DNA of 64,000 nucleotides from Amblyomma americanum (GCF_052857255.1 NC_135500.1:51609272-51673271); one strand, 5' to 3'. Shown: positions 45,089 through 59,015, counted from the stretch's first letter. A program made the numbers and translations. The notes: generated by a model not told the origin, from the letters alone.

Positions 45089-45439
45089 AATTTTATTGAA
45101 CGCGACGTAGTCAATTTTGCTCTCGTCGTTACTGAAGCTGAACGCGTTAACGGTCTCGACACGTTCCTTGCCTTCAACACTCAGCAGAAGTGCCCGTTAC
45201 CGAAGGCTTGTCGAAACCAACGAACCTGGCGGCTTCACGGCGTTCATTAGACCGGTCTTTGCTGCTGCTGCAACTGCAGCAGATTTCTTTTTAATGCACT
45301 TTCCATATCAAGCAGGGTGCGGGCCATTGCAATTAGTGCACTTAGGTTGCGATCGTGATGTGCATTTTTGCGCGAATGTTAGCCAGCGTGTATAAAAAAC
45401 ACGCGGACAACAAAGGCGCAGTCTACGTAGACACGGTAT

Positions 45440-46245
45440 AATATCCATGCAACCAAGCTTACGCCCTAAGCATGATGTCACAAAAGGTTTCGGGCTCGAT
45501 AAGGGCAACCACCTCCCTCAAAGCGGAAGAGGCGGCCATAACACTGGGCATAGCATGTTTCATTGTCACACTCAGAATGAGCTACTCCAAAACCGCAACC
45601 AGGAATTTTGCAAAGGGACGGATCAATTCTGCCAACTACAATATTCTCCAATCAAGCCCCCACGACCCCAGACCAATTCAACTAGTTTGAGTGCCAGGCC
45701 ACGCAGGCAACCCAGGAAATGAGGAGCCGCACTCTATTGCTCGAGCGTACGTCAACCGAGCTGGCCAACAGTCGAGAGGGATTGCGCGCGGGAAAGACTA
45801 ATCACCTACAATGAAATCACGCGACACCATAGAGAGGAAAGGCTCACCGATCCACCACCACACCCTCACGAAGGAACAGACTATATGGAGCCAACTCCAG
45901 TTCAGTACGTTTCCTTCACCGGCCTATCTGGCACTAATACACCCGGGTCAATACAAGCCCGATTTCTCTTTTTATGGGGCTCCGAGAACAAACTTCGAAC
46001 ACATACTAGTAATATGCCGAGAACTCCAACCATCATCTCGCTGGCATGGTGGGAGGTCGCTGTCTCTACCTTAGAGCTGGCCTCACAGAAGAGGCTGGCG
46101 GAATGGGCGGAGAAGATCGCCAAAAGTCTTGCACTGATCGTGGCCGCCAACCAGGATTAAGAACCAAGCCAACCAAACCTCCCCTAACGCCTTCCCTTAC
46201 TTAGTTCATCAATAAAGTTTTTACCTACCTACCTTGCTCCTTTGC
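45440..46245 (+). mobile_element. LINE RNase H and 3' end
   Basis: SLKAEEAAITLGIACFIVTL is an RNase H helix. Later VPGHAGNPGNEEPHSIARAY holds the final catalytic motif. After about 46160 comes non-coding sequence, an AATAAA at about 46212 and an ACCT-repeat tail. 5'-truncated, with frameshifts. Confidence 0.75.
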
Positions 46246-47294
46246 TGATAAGAGGTTCGTCTCGAGATGTGGCCATGCCTCCAACATTTGTAGCACTTTG
46301 TTGCTGCCTCAAAATATCCAGTTACAGCGTAACTGCAGAATCGAAGCGTTACCCTTTTAGGCAGGGGTGAACCTTTGCGGAATTCCAAGATAACAGACCT
46401 AACACTTACCTCTCTGACCTTCTCAAGTAGCACAGGTTATGGGCCCAATATTGCAACAGGATGGTCCAATCCTGGTCCTTTGTAGGGCCGGCCTTTGCCA
46501 ATACGGCTCCAATGTTGGGCCACTTGTGCTGCTTGGGAATTGCCACCGTTTTTAGGAACGTGAGCGGGGAGCCTCCGTGCTCAGACGACACCTTGGTCGC
46601 GAAGGTACTCTTGTTCTTCGTTTGAGTACGTGACTAGGACATCATGAATTTTTCCATTATTAGCCACATATGAGTAACTAAAGCGGACTTCCACAGCAAC
46701 CCTATCCAGTTTAGTGACGGCCAGCAGGCGGTTGGCAGCGTGTAGTGTTGAAATTGTAACTATCACGCTTGCAGCTTTTTAATTCTATGTCTGATAAATT
46801 TTTCTTGAGCCGAGGTCACAAACGCCGACGTTAGGACGTTGAGGTTCACTTTCCATAAGCTTCCTCCTTCTATGGTAGGCCTGAAGGCTACAGGAATATC
46901 AGCAGTCATTTTTTATTGTAGGATAAAATTGTGAAGGGTGCCTGGTCCATCACTTGTGTATTATCGCCCAACGGCTCGCAGGTGGCTTGTTCTTCCTGCA
47001 GTCTCTTGTTTGCAGGTCATTTGTCTGTGACCGGAGCTAGAGTGGCCACCGGAGCAGTGGCTGCCATTGCTTCTGGGCGATGTTCCGCGTCAAAGGGGTA
47101 CGACGCCGAGTGCCCTGAGGCTCGCTTGACGTGCTTCTCCTGGCGAGCAGGGAGCCCCATGTCGTCGCATGGCGAATACAGAAACCAGAAAAGATCCCCC
47201 TTGAGGTGAGGGCTTGTCGGTTGATCAGGTTTGATGAAACAGGGAAAGAGAATGTTTGCTTATGCTGGAACAAAAAAGCAAAAATAGCCGGCAC
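46221..47294 (-). pseudogene. LINE ORF1 (zinc-knuckle nucleocapsid-like) with probable 5'UTR
   Basis: A probable start ATG lies at 46909-46907 (minus), followed by about 45 codons, a frameshift, then frames 46766-46581, 46591-46406 and 46433-46221. The last contains CYKCWRHGHISRRT, a CCHC-type knuckle lacking its final Cys. The order and spacing fit a LINE ORF1 protein. The 47294-46910 part is probably leader. It meets the 3' end of a + strand LINE at about 46235. Confidence 0.6.
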
Positions 47295-48170
47295 ACAAGT
47301 GACTTAAACAAGCAGAAAAATAAAACATCAGGTATTCCCTACATACCTAGCTTCTCCCAAAACCTAAAAAAGATAGCACAATGTTGTCAGGTACGAGTAG
47401 CCTTTCTAGCTGCATGCAAGGTGTCAGTAATTTGCCGTGTTAGTAGCGCAGTGATTGAGCCAAGTGCTGGATGTACGGCAAAACATAAAACAGATTTGTT
47501 AATTGCTTCGAGAGTCTGGAGTGCGAACTTCCACTACCTTGTGTAAATATATATTTGAGATAAATAGGGTGGTGTGTGAATGAAAGAATAAGAGAATGTA
47601 AAAACGATCTAGCTAATTCTAAGAAGCGTAACCTGCTACTTCAATGCATAGTGCGCACATAGAAAAAGGAAAGAAAGTGGAAAATATCTGTTGATTAAGT
47701 GCAGAACTCACGGGAAAAGCAAAGATTATATCTAGAGAGGGATAATGGAAGCTCCAAGATTCATTGCTCATGGCGATCGCCGTGTTAGCACCCCTTCTCT
47801 GGCGTTATCGTATGAAGAACTGCCGTACTTGGTAACGCGGAAAACGATTAGTAGCTTCCGTTTTCGGCGTGTGCACCGAGCCTAATTAACAGATCAAGCT
47901 ATGAGCATATTCATCTGATTTTCTGCTTTCAGCTCTCTTGATTCCCAGTAATATTAGTACAACAGAACGGAACGAACAGATAAAGATAACAGGTGCAATA
48001 CAGAATTGCGCGTTTATTGTTAACGACGCAGAAAATAGCGCCGAACACACATCACCATAACCAAGATAGTGGACACGAAACACCAGAACCTCTGCAGGGT
48101 AATGGTTATTTTTCAGCCATGACAGTGTGCAATCTCCCTTACTATCATGGTGGAAGAGGGTATAATAATA
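47295..48170. other. No gene seen
   Basis: AT-rich sequence; frames are short and lack motifs. Confidence 0.5.
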
Positions 48171-48400
48171 ATAATAATTGTTTTTTTGGGGAAAAGGGAA
48201 TGGCGCAATATCTGTCTCATATATCGTTGGACACCTGGACCGCGCCGTAAGGGGAGGATGAAGGAGGAAGTGAAAGAAGAAAGGAAGAAAGAGACGCCGT
48301 AGTGGAGGGCTGCGGAAAATTATCGACCACCTGGGCATCTTTAACGTGCACTGACATCACACAGCACACGGGCGCCTTAGCGTTTTCGCGGAGGGTATGC
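48171..48400 (-). mobile_element. SINE copy E (tail type 1)
   Basis: On the minus strand it contains CGTTAAAGATGCCCAGGTGG, CACTACGGCGTCTC, the pyrimidine-rich run, ATTGCGCCATTCCC and an (ATT)n end (about 48167-48180 on the + strand). Strongly similar to copy B. The head is truncated. Confidence 0.85.
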
Positions 48401-50300
48401 TGACACAACAATTGTACGTTTTGCCGATCACAATAGTTTGGGTTGTTTCGCTCATGACGCTTTCCCCCTGTTTGCTTAACATTTCGCTCTCACCAATAAC
48501 GGCATGGCGCCTGCCTCTGGGGCATCTTTGACGATGAAGTGCGAGGTACTGGGGCGCCGCAATGACGCAACGTACTCTCTACCAGCCAGCTTGATCCATA
48601 TATGGGCGACCGCAAGAAAGAAAAATATTCTAAAATACTCACCCAGGCTATTGTGAAAAAAAAAAATGTGTTTTATTCTTTTTGGGGCAGCCCACGTGAT
48701 ATTGTTCAGAACTGCTCACGTTTTCGCGCAACATGGCAACTTCGTTCGACGTGTAATATACCTCTGACTTCGCGCCGAAGTCACCGAGCTTGTGAACGAG
48801 CACATGAACAAACGAAACCACCACAGTCGATCCTTGTAAACTGAGAGCCATCTTACGGCGCAACTCCCCACCCCCCGAGGCAAGCTCCAGTGTAACCCGG
48901 CGACAAAGCTGGCGAGAAGCCGCAGTTACCGCTCGATGTTGTGTTTACTTTGCTTTCTAACAGAAATGCTAATACAGAACTTCGACTTATATTGTGGAGT
49001 TATCTTAACAGAAACTGGTTTCCCGCAATTCTCACTGGATTGGGCTCAATATTTAAACGTGAGTTACGCACAGGACTTGTGCGTCTTTTGCATAATATTT
49101 TTAATCAAATGGGGGTAAATTCACACCTTTTCTTTTGTGCCGGGCCTATCACTAATCATTTCCGCAGTGCCGTCACACAGGCAATCACAGGCGCCTGACA
49201 AGCGGTCCTAACACGTGATTGCGTGTTCGGGTGTCTCACAGGTCCGCCTGCGCGTCTAACAAGCTGCTCTCCGGTAGGGCGTGTCATAGGCCGGTTTTGG
49301 GCTCTCAAAGGCTACTGCTCGGTCAGGCCTCTTTCCTCGTCAAATTTTAACCAATCGAAGCCATGACATTAACTCAGCCGTTTTTTTCTGCTTTTCAAAG
49401 CGATAACATTAGAGTAGACACAGCAAAATACCGCCTATGTACATGATGAAATTCGGTGATTCGTCGAAAGAGATCATGTGATCTTGTAACGTCATTAAAA
49501 CCTGCCCTAATGACCACCATGACTAGTTGAGAGAGGCCACATTATCTTGTGGTGTAATCACAACCAAGCAGCCGTGGCAGGTGGCGTCTTGGCCGCCGGA
49601 TTGTGAGCAGCCTGCCAATAGTGGAACATAGTGGCACAGTTAATTGTTGGACGAGAAGTTACATCACGTAGTGAAGTCATCAGAAACTGCCCTTCGGGTT
49701 GTGAGCAACCTAATTTTTTGAGAGCAACCAAGATAAAGAATTAAAATTAAAACCAGAAAAACAGTGATATGTGAAGATTTTGACAGCGTCACAGCATAGC
49801 GTAAAGCGGCTATGCAGCTAGGATTTTAATATGACGGTTGATTGACCAACACGTGCACAAAAACTGACGCAACCACGCGCAGAATTGCAACAGAGGCTGC
49901 GACAAATGTAGAATATGACCTATAACATTCTACTCTTAAGGTAATTTAAGAGGCCCCATAGATTTTCTTCATGCTGGTCTCACGGCAGTTCGGTCAAAGC
50001 CTTAGCATGACACCGCAGGTGCGCGGAGAAACCGGAAATGGTAAGACGTTGTACATGGGCGTCAACGCAGCCTTGCGAATCAGTATGACTCCATGTGCGA
50101 AATGCGTTTATTGGAGGAGTAAAGACACTGCACCGCTTCATCAGCTTTGAAAGTGCTCAGCGGTGCGGAAGGAGGCCTTTTTTGCAACCAAGGCGTGCAC
50201 TGAAGCAAACCGGTATCTTCCTGTGTTTACTTCTCTTTTAGGTCTATATCTTTGTAGTCATTTTCCTCCACTGTGAGTTAATACAGTTTCTATTCAATTT
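48401..50300. other. No gene seen
   Basis: Frames such as 48941-49198 and 48648-48863 are of ordinary composition but lack recognisable domains, and they overlap frames on the other strand. No RNA gene was found. Confidence 0.45.
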
Positions 50301-50610
50301 TTAAACTATTATACCTGTTTGTCGGCTTCTGCCCCTATTCATTAGCCATTCATCAGAAAACATTTCACACTGTTCTCTCAGTGCTTCAAGCAATGCACCT
50401 TTGTACTGCCTCATATTTCGTTTTGTCTTGAGCCTGCAATACTAATCTCTTAACAGCTATCGCGTTGACTCCTGGCATTGGTTGCACTTCTAACATTAGA
50501 CACAGCATCGCATAGCTAAAAGTAAGGCCTGGCACATTAACTCCTTTCCAGATGGTTCTCATCACTTCATGAGTACCTTCTTCCCTTATTACTCCTTGTT
50601 TCACTACTGC
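50300..50610 (-). pseudogene. RTE-type LINE fragment
   Basis: The minus-strand frame 50386-50604 reads TIWKGVNVPGLTFSYAMLCL. It resembles the post-RT segment of RTE-type LINEs as I recall it. Single frame, truncated at both ends. Confidence 0.5.
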
Positions 50611-50759
50611 GGCATTTCTCGTCCCTTTGTATTCGCCGTGAGATCAACCCATAGGGGACGGCGCCGTCGCTCCACTAGTGTGGATCGGCAGCCGGCGGCC
50701 CCCGCTGAAACGTACGCATAGCGGTTTGCTTCCAATTTTACTGTACGTTTTCTGCTGAA

Positions 50760-52027
<1,268 letters not shown>

Positions 52028-53620
52028 AAACGTGCCTTCTGCAATGGTTGAGTGATACACTTCCTAAAATGTTTCCATTGTGCACAGAAAACCGTAAAAT
52101 TTGGAAATGCGTCGTAAAAGAAGCGTGGATTATAGGAAAACACTGGACTGCCACGCAACCACATAACCTCGGTTTTGTGATTTTCTCACGTTTTGGCATC
52201 CGTTTTCTTTGTACTCCGCTGACAAGAGTGAGCTATTTATTCCTCGACACTTCCCTAATGGTAGTTTGGTTTTTTTATTTGCCTTTAAAACTTTGTGCGC
52301 GCCGCTGCCTCTGCCGCAGAAGTGACGTAGCTGTACAGGTGTCAGAAACGCAAATTAAGCATGACTGACTGCCAGCGGATGCATTTTGCCTCATGAAGTA
52401 TGTGTGACTGTGGCGACACATGGCGCTACACTAGAGAAGTGTCATTATAAAAGTACTTTTTCCTGCAACGTACGATCTATGCGAGTTCCTTCCACTATTT
52501 TTCTAAGGCGACGCCACTGTGCCTGTTCTCTGCTGGGCAGAGACACGACGAACTTCGGGATGATACATTAGCAGCTGTGCTAGCATTTTCTGAGCCCACA
52601 CAGTGGCACAGGTACTTTCCGCCCTCACCTGTCACAAAAAATACACGGTGTGGTTCACTAGCGCTTTTAAGCCGAATATTAATCGCATTAAATGCGCCCG
52701 CAGGTGAGTCCTCGGATGGTGGGAGCGCCGATCTGGTCTGACTAGACGACGTCGGCACTTCTCCGAACTGTTCCCCCCAAAAGTATATCAGGCTGGCATT
52801 GCACGAAAATTTTCGCCGAACAGGAAAGCTGACTCTCCTTGCGTGTACCTTGCGGGGAATGTTTCAACTCTTAGCAGAGCGGAGTGAGCTTGCGAGGCTG
52901 CCATTTTTGCAGACAGTCTCAATGAAGTCAATCGTGTGACGCTGCGTGCATCATCCTGAATGTCAGTGTCACTCGTTTATAATGACAGTTTGGCTGTGTG
53001 ACAGGAGTATTGTGTAACCAAAATTTCGGAGCTCCGATTATTCTTGTATACGCTGATGTGCAAGCTACGAATTGTCGCTGCGAAGACACTGCAGATCGTT
53101 GCATGTGAGTACGGTTAGGCGTGTGAAAAGAGTTTTGAGGGAATTAAGATTTCTTTAGCACTGTAATTATGGGCCGCGCCAGTCTTATGCAGAACATAAT
53201 AGGGGGGCATTCGGAAAAGAGGTACCGGAAATAAAAAACTTCTCCACAATAATTCACTGTTCCAAAAAATCAATCGTCTCCGTAATCGTGCGACGATTCA
53301 ATATATTACTCACCGCCAAGTAAACATCGTCATGTATGAAGGGAAGAGTAGCGAAGCGCGCATGATATTGAGTGCTATTACATCCCGCTCCATAGAGTGA
53401 AGTAGTACATATGTTGCTCGTATTCTTCTTTTAATTTGTACTTGTCAAAAGCAATGAGCGGCGGGCTCAGGTTTAGGCAAAATCATTGTCTCTTCACGTG
53501 TTATACTAGAGGTGGTTGAACGAACAAGGAAGAAAAGAAGTCTGGAAAAAGATCACATGACGTGCAGCAAGCCTGCTCTCTGTCATGCATTGCGAGTTCA
53601 TTATTGTTACTCTTGGCACG
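52028..53620. other. No gene seen
   Basis: Mixed-composition DNA with short frames only. The 87-codon minus frame at 52495-52758 shows no motif. Confidence 0.5.
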
Positions 53621-53624
53621 TTCG

Positions 53625-53807
53625 TTATGATAATCTGTGTACTACTTTTGTTACCCTTGCACCTCCGGCCAAGTCCTGCCTAAGGTCGTGCAGAATATCC
53701 ACTAGCTTAAGTATACAGCGCCTGCCTGGGTCAACATCTGCTTTTAATAAGTCATTTCCACCAATTGCAATACAGGAATAGAATGAATTGCCAGATTCTA
53801 CTGTCAT
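53625..53807 (-). pseudogene. Possible esterase-like (SGNH) fragment of a LINE ORF1
   Basis: A 60-codon minus-strand frame with CIAIGGNDLLKADVDPGRRC then LVDILHDLRQ. The GGND block resembles block III of SGNH hydrolases, a domain found in ORF1 of some CR1-type LINEs. Too short for a firm call. Confidence 0.35.
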
Positions 53808-53849
53808 GGAAAGTTACCCTGTAAAATTCAAAGACCGGTTACTGTCTTT

Positions 53850-54240
53850 CTTTGAATATACACCGTAAGCTAACGGCGGCAGATTCGAGGGACTGGCGAC
53901 AAGTACGGACGAACACCTTTCCTAACCTACACAGATACCACATCATCTTCCCCGACAGATATGACAGAATCTGCCCCTACTGTGGCGGAATTCCAACAAC
54001 ATATCATATAACATGGGGATGCTCGGTCCCAAACACTCCGAACTAGACAAACATCACTCCGAGGAACAGTGGGAGCCTGCCCTGCTCAGCTCTGACTTGG
54101 CGACGCAGCGAAAGCTGATATCCCAAGCAAGAGCAACTGCGGTGCACATTGCGGTCCTGAAATAAGGACTCCACCCAAAGTCTGTATTTTCACCTCTCTA
54201 TCCTACATTTTGGAATAAATATTTTCTACTACTACTACTT
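53850..54240 (+). mobile_element. LINE 3' end with (CTA)n tail
   Basis: The frame 53852-54046 contains RTNTFPNLHRYHIIFPDRYD and then CPYCGGIPTTYHITWGC, the Cys/His block after RNase H in this LINE group. An AATAAA at about 54216 and a (CTA)n tail mark the 3' end. Confidence 0.75.
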
Positions 54241-54339
54241 TCTTTGAACACTAAATTTGTCTACACTTCTTTTCTCGCCCTTAGTTTGATGTTCTTGAGC
54301 AACTCGTTAGTAAAATCCCCTTCTCTACTCGATTGATTT

Positions 54340-54585
54340 TTTTCATAACTTTTAAATGTGTTCTCATTTGATGTTACTGATTGTATTCGTTGTCCTAATT
54401 GCCCTAATTGTATGTTTATATATGTATGTTTTACTAAATTTGTTTTTGTTTTTTCAACCTCTTTGGCTTCGTTCCTGTATTGTCCTACGCACGTCGCCCC
54501 CCCCCCCCCCCTTTATGTAATACCCTGTGAAGGGTCCTTAAGGGATGAATAAATGATGATGATGATGATGATGATGATGGTATAA
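54340..54585 (+). mobile_element. LINE 3' end with (GAT)n tail
   Basis: A T-rich 3' region with a 17-C run (about 54492), then GTGAAGGGTCCTTAAGGG, AATAAA and about nine ATG units (54553-54579). No coding part is identifiable. Confidence 0.6.
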
Positions 54586-54703
54586 TATTTGAATAAATAA
54601 CACATGCTCAATTTAGTTATCTACTCTTTGCCTCTTCATGTGGCTCTAGCGTCCCGTTCTTGCTAGCGGTGTTGTGCCCCATTGAGGCCATTGACTGTTG
54701 TAA

Positions 54704-55520
54704 AAGGTTACTGTATATTGTTGTTCCTACCGCCTCAACGCTCACCTGATTTCTCCCCTGCTCATCTCATCCGCAGAAGTGGAATCGAATCCAGGCCCGA
54801 ACGAAAACAATGCTCCGTGTCTAGAGTCAATTTCCGAGTCAATTTCCAGAGTCAATTTGCGAAGCCATATCATGCATTTAATGCTCTCAGACCAATTGAA
54901 TTGCAGAGCTTGCGTTGATCCGCTCTGTTCAAACAAACATTTAATGACTCGGTCCGCCGTCTTTCAGCGCGGGTTGAAACAATGGAAGAAAAATTCGAAT
55001 CTAATCCGGATAATGTAGCTGCATCCACAAAAACACCAAGCTGGTCAGACTTTTTTTAGACGTAAAAGATTTAACAAGTGCAATGACACTGAAAGACGCT
55101 TGCGCCGCTCTAACTTATTTTTTCTCGGACTTCAGGACGAACCCAGCGTAGGTTGGGCACAGTCTGAGGCACATGTTATTTCCTTCTGCCCCGAACATCT
55201 GCACATTACCGATGATAACCAATACATCGAAAGTGCGCATCGAATGGGCCTTTTCCAAAAAGGCAAAACTGCCCAATGTTTGTTAAGTTCAAGCACTTTA
55301 AAGATAAATCAAGAATTTTTATTGCAGGGCATAAACTTATAAAAATCTCATTATCGGTCCGTGAGGATTATTCAGCAAAAGCTCGACAAGCAAGGAAAAA
55401 ACTTTTCTTTTACGGTCAACAAAGCAATTAATTTATGATCAGCTTCGACAAGTTACTTATCGGCTATAGACAGTTCACTTTCAACGCCGAAATGAATTCC
55501 GTTGTAGAACTTAAACAATA
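54704..55520 (+). pseudogene. LINE #5 ORF1 with 2A-like motif and RRM-like domain
   Basis: A frame open from 54704 reads hydrophobic residues, then ISSAEVESNPGPNEN (NPGP at 54788-54799). This matches the 2A-like signature except for Glu where Asp is usual. No ATG precedes it in frame. After frame changes, 55100-55342 gives RRSNLFFLGLQDEPS, then ESAHRMGLFQKGK, the pattern of an L1-type ORF1 RNA-binding domain (basic residues, ERAHR-like). It ends at TAG about 55519. ORF2 of the same LINE probably resumes at 62222. Confidence 0.65.
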
Positions 55521-55630
55521 GCGATTAGGTCAGGCGCCAGGTGTGTTCTTTTTACCACAGGTCCAACCGTGCAAATGCTTGCGCCCTGTCGCAACTTATC
55601 ACAAAGCCTCTGTCCTGATGACAAACATAT

Positions 55631-55765
55631 TGTCACGGTGTTGGGACACGGAGCCGGCAATAGAGGGCTCGGCAGCACGTCCTTCGGTGGGAGAAAACGG
55701 CGAACATTCTTCAATCCGCGCGCCAACAGCGTCAACGTCTTTTCTTGCTTCAGCGCCACCTGGCA
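55631..55765 (-). repeat. 3' LTR of gypsy #2
   Basis: 135 bases. On the + strand it starts TGTCACGGTGTTGGGAC and ends CAGCGCCACCTGGCA. The block GTCCTTCGGTGGGAGAA and the right terminus recur in the right LTR (62127-62221), and the TGTCAGGGTGTTGG end is at about 61966. Confidence 0.75.
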
Positions 55766-56209
55766 TTCCTTCCCTCTTAAAAAGACGCGCGCAGATGAGC
55801 GCGCGAACACAAGCACACACAAGCACACTCAAACACACAAGAAAGGCTCGAAGTATCTGGGGGGTCACCGTGCAAAATACGGCTTCATGCGTTGGATATG
55901 AACGATCTCTGGATGGTGTAGTCGACGGCTTCTCTGCTGTGGAAGTGCCGCGTCCGGTAGTACCTCGTAATTGACGTCGCTGACGCGCCGCAAGACTTTA
56001 TAAGGACCGAAATAGCGGCAGATGAGTTGTTCGGACAATCCTCGCCGTCTAACAGGTATCCATACGCAAACCGGGCCGAAGACTTGTCTTTGCTGGAGGT
56101 TGTATCGGCGTGATCTATCTTGTTGCTGTGTGATGTGAACACGTTCCAGCTGACGAGCCTGCCCTGCTTCGTGGACAAACTCGTCAGCGTCAGCGCAGCA
56201 AGTTGGCCA

Positions 56210-57000
56210 TCAGTTGAGCAAGGGAGTATTGCGTCGAGCATCGTCTGAAGCTACTTGCCGTAGAGGATGCGGAACGGTGTGAAACGGGTCGTCTCTTCTG
56301 TTATAGGCGAATGTCACGTACGATATGACCATGACCCAAGTCCTGTGTTGCACATCGACGTACATAGAAAGCATGTCCGCCATGGTCTTATTAAGCCGCA
56401 CTGTCAGCCCATTTGCCTGCGGTTGGTAAGCAGTAGTTTTACGGTGGGTCGTACCGTTTAGCTGAAAAATTTCGGCCATCAGCTGGGAATTAAAGGATGT
56501 CCCTCAGTCGATAATGACGTAGGTCGGGGCGCCGTGCCGAAGGACGATCTGATTCATGAATAAATCCGTAACCTCGAACACTTTGCCACGAGATAAGGCT
56601 TTGGCCTCGGCGTATCGAGTGAGGTAGTCTGTGGCAATGATGATGTACTAGTTGCCACCTGAGGGCAAAGGGAAAGGACCGAGAAGGTGCATGCCGACCT
56701 GATCGAAAGGGACACGTGGTGGTGCTATAGGTTGGAGGAAGCTTGGAGGCTTGGCGGCTGGGGCCTTACGGCGCTGACATTGCCGACAGCTCTGCACATA
56801 GCGTTCAACAACAGTGGCAAGTTCGGGCCAATGAACAGCTGGCGTATTCTGGAAAGCATGCGAAAGTATCCCAAATGGTCAGAAGTTGGTTCGTTCTGGC
56901 ACGCAGAAAGTATTTCCGCTTGAAGTGTTATCGGCACGACGAGGAGGTACGCTCGTGAACTGGAACCTGATTTCTTCTTATAGAACACGCCTCGTTCCAG
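56210..57000 (-). pseudogene. Integrase of gypsy #2
   Basis: Zinc-finger part (about 56880-56730) with HLGYFRMLSRIRQ. Core: VGMHLLGPFPLPSGG, where the first catalytic Asp is His (56687-56689). Then HGAPTYVIID, keeping the second Asp but followed by a stop. Then QANGLTVRLNKT, where the catalytic Glu is Val (56399-56401). Two of the three catalytic residues are therefore lost. Confidence 0.85.
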
Positions 57001-57179
57001 CGAAAACGAAGGCAGGTGTCGAGAAAAACATGTAGGAATGGTGGCCGACTGATCTTCCAGATAATCAATGAGGGGTCGTAACACTGGATCGGCGCGCTGC
57101 TGAGTTGACAAATCAGAAGAATGCATTGCCCCAAGGAATCTGATGTCATCGTCCGTGTCGGGTGTAGCGAGTTCGACAG

Positions 57180-57610
57180 GTGCACGAGAGAGGGTGTCAG
57201 CTTCTTCCTGCTTATATCCGGACTTATAGACAATGGTGAGGTCACACTCCTCCAGACGAAGGCTACATCGCGCCAGGCGTCCAGACGGGTCACGCAGGTT
57301 GGCCAACCAACACAAGGAGAGGTCGTCCGGGACCACTTTGAGAGGGCGACCATAAAGATAGGGGCGAAACTTAGCAGTGGGCCAAATAATAGCGAGCCAT
57401 TCTTTTTCTGTCGTGGAATAGTTAATCTGCACGCGACAGAGCGCGGCTTGCATAAGCGATGACTCGTTCAACGTCATCCTGGCGCCGCACGAGAACCAAG
57501 CCGAGTCCGATGTTGTAAGCGTCGGTGTGTATTTCAATATCACTGCGCTCATCAAAATGGCCAAGAACGGGCGGCGTTTGATGACGCCGGCGGAGCTCAG
57601 CGAAAGCCAC
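57180..57610 (-). pseudogene. RNase H of gypsy #2
   Basis: DIEIHTDAYNIGLGLVLVRR then AYASRALSRAD, followed in another frame by NYSTTEKEWLAIIWPTAKFR. Standard gypsy RNase H with a frame break between the halves. Confidence 0.8.
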
Positions 57611-57872
57611 GTCTTGCTCGTGGCACTAAGCAAAAAGTGTGGCGTCGCGGGTGAGGCGAGTCTGCGGTTCTGCGAGGTTCGCGAAATTTCCGATAAAAAT
57701 GCCGGTAGTAACTGCAGAACCCTAGAAAACGCCAAACAGCTTTCTTGTCACGTGGGGGTGGAAATTTCGCAACCGCTCCAAGTTTGCCGGGGTCGGGCTT
57801 CCCGCCTGCGGCGCTGACGACATGGCCGAGAAATTTCAGCTCCAGGTAACCGAAATGGCATTTCTGGGGCTT

Positions 57873-58601
57873 TTATAAGAGGTTAGCAGAACGAAGGGCT
57901 TCGAGGACCGTCCGCAGGAGTATATGATGTTGACTAAACGAGTCGGCGAAAAGCATCACGTCGTCGAGATAAGCCAGGCAACACTGCCATTTAAAACTGG
58001 CAAGGACTTTGTCCATCATCCGCTGAAAGGCGGCAGGCGCAGAACAAAGACCAAAAGGTACAACCATAAATTTATAAAGGCTGTCTGAAGTGACAAAGGC
58101 CGTCTTCTCACGATCCCGTTCATCAACCTTGATTTGCCAGTAGCCACTATTTAGGTCGGTGGACGAAAAATACCCAGCGCGCCGAAGGCGGTCGAGAGAG
58201 TCGTCAATACGTAGCAATTGGTAAACGTCCTTCTTCGTGACTGCGTTCAGTTTCCGGTAATCGAAGCAAAAACGCAGAGTGCCGTCTTTCTTCTTAACGA
58301 GGGTGACCGGCGAGGACCATGGGCTGTTAGAAGGCTGGATAACGTCATCTTCGAGCATCTCCTTAACTTGGGAGTTAATGACTTCGCGCTTTGTAGACGA
58401 TAAGCGATAGGGGTGTTGACGGATTGGGCGTACGTCATTGTGCGTCACGATGTGGTGCTTCACTATGGTAGGTTGACGCACTTTCGACGAGGAGACGAAA
58501 CACTCTCTGAATTCGAGCAATAGTGCACACAGTTGTTCCCGTTGGCTGGTTGACAGCGCGGAGTTGATATCGTGGCTGTTGAGGGAGAAAAGAGGCTGCA
58601 C
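57873..58601 (-). pseudogene. Reverse transcriptase of gypsy #2
   Basis: A 242-codon open frame: DDVIQPSNSPWSSPVTLVKK, LRFCFDYRKLNAVTKKDVY, FSSTDLNSGYWQIKVDERD, and the catalytic YLDD at 57971-57960. The RT core is intact, unlike the protease and integrase of the same copy. Confidence 0.9.
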
Positions 58602-59015
58602 TTGTTCTTAGGAGAAGCACTAGGAAACACCGGAGATGCGTTCGAAAAAGGCTACAGAAATGCCGCGAAAAAGATGACGATGCTCGTGCGTAAAATTGCT
58701 GGCAAGTACCCGTGAGTCGCCACTATTAAGATGAATCATACTGCGGGCAACGAATACGCCTTGCGTCAGCTGTAATGAAAGGTTGGTTTCGGCGATGGCG
58801 TCACCGTCCTGAAATGATTTGCACTCAACCGTAATGAAGGCACTGGCCCGAGGCGGCAGGGTGACAGTGTCCGTGGAAACTCGAAGCGTCTGGCTTGGTC
58901 TCGGTGCATTGCTGATGGCGACCGCATTCTCGGTTGAAAACGTGACCTTGTTATCGCGTAGGTCAATAATCTCCCCACAATCACGCAGAAAATCGACACC
59001 TAAGATAAGGTCGCG

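Larger units (their letters stand above)
41440..45100 (-). mobile_element. Ty3/gypsy element, canonical order, decayed (gypsy #3)
   Basis: Minus-strand order from 45.1 kb leftwards: Gag-like part (45088-44831), protease region (44784-44386), RT (44108-43400), RNase H (43147-42866), integrase (42450-42220) and integrase C-terminus (42119-41907). A probable 3' LTR with a minus-strand AATAAA lies at about 41450-41700. This is the normal Ty3 order, in contrast to gypsy #4. The 5' LTR was not found, and LINE sequence begins at about 45440. Confidence 0.75.

Noticed and set aside
55543..55974. 143-codon + strand frame across the left LTR of gypsy #2
   Set aside because: It crosses the LTR boundary and a CA-rich region, with no domain.
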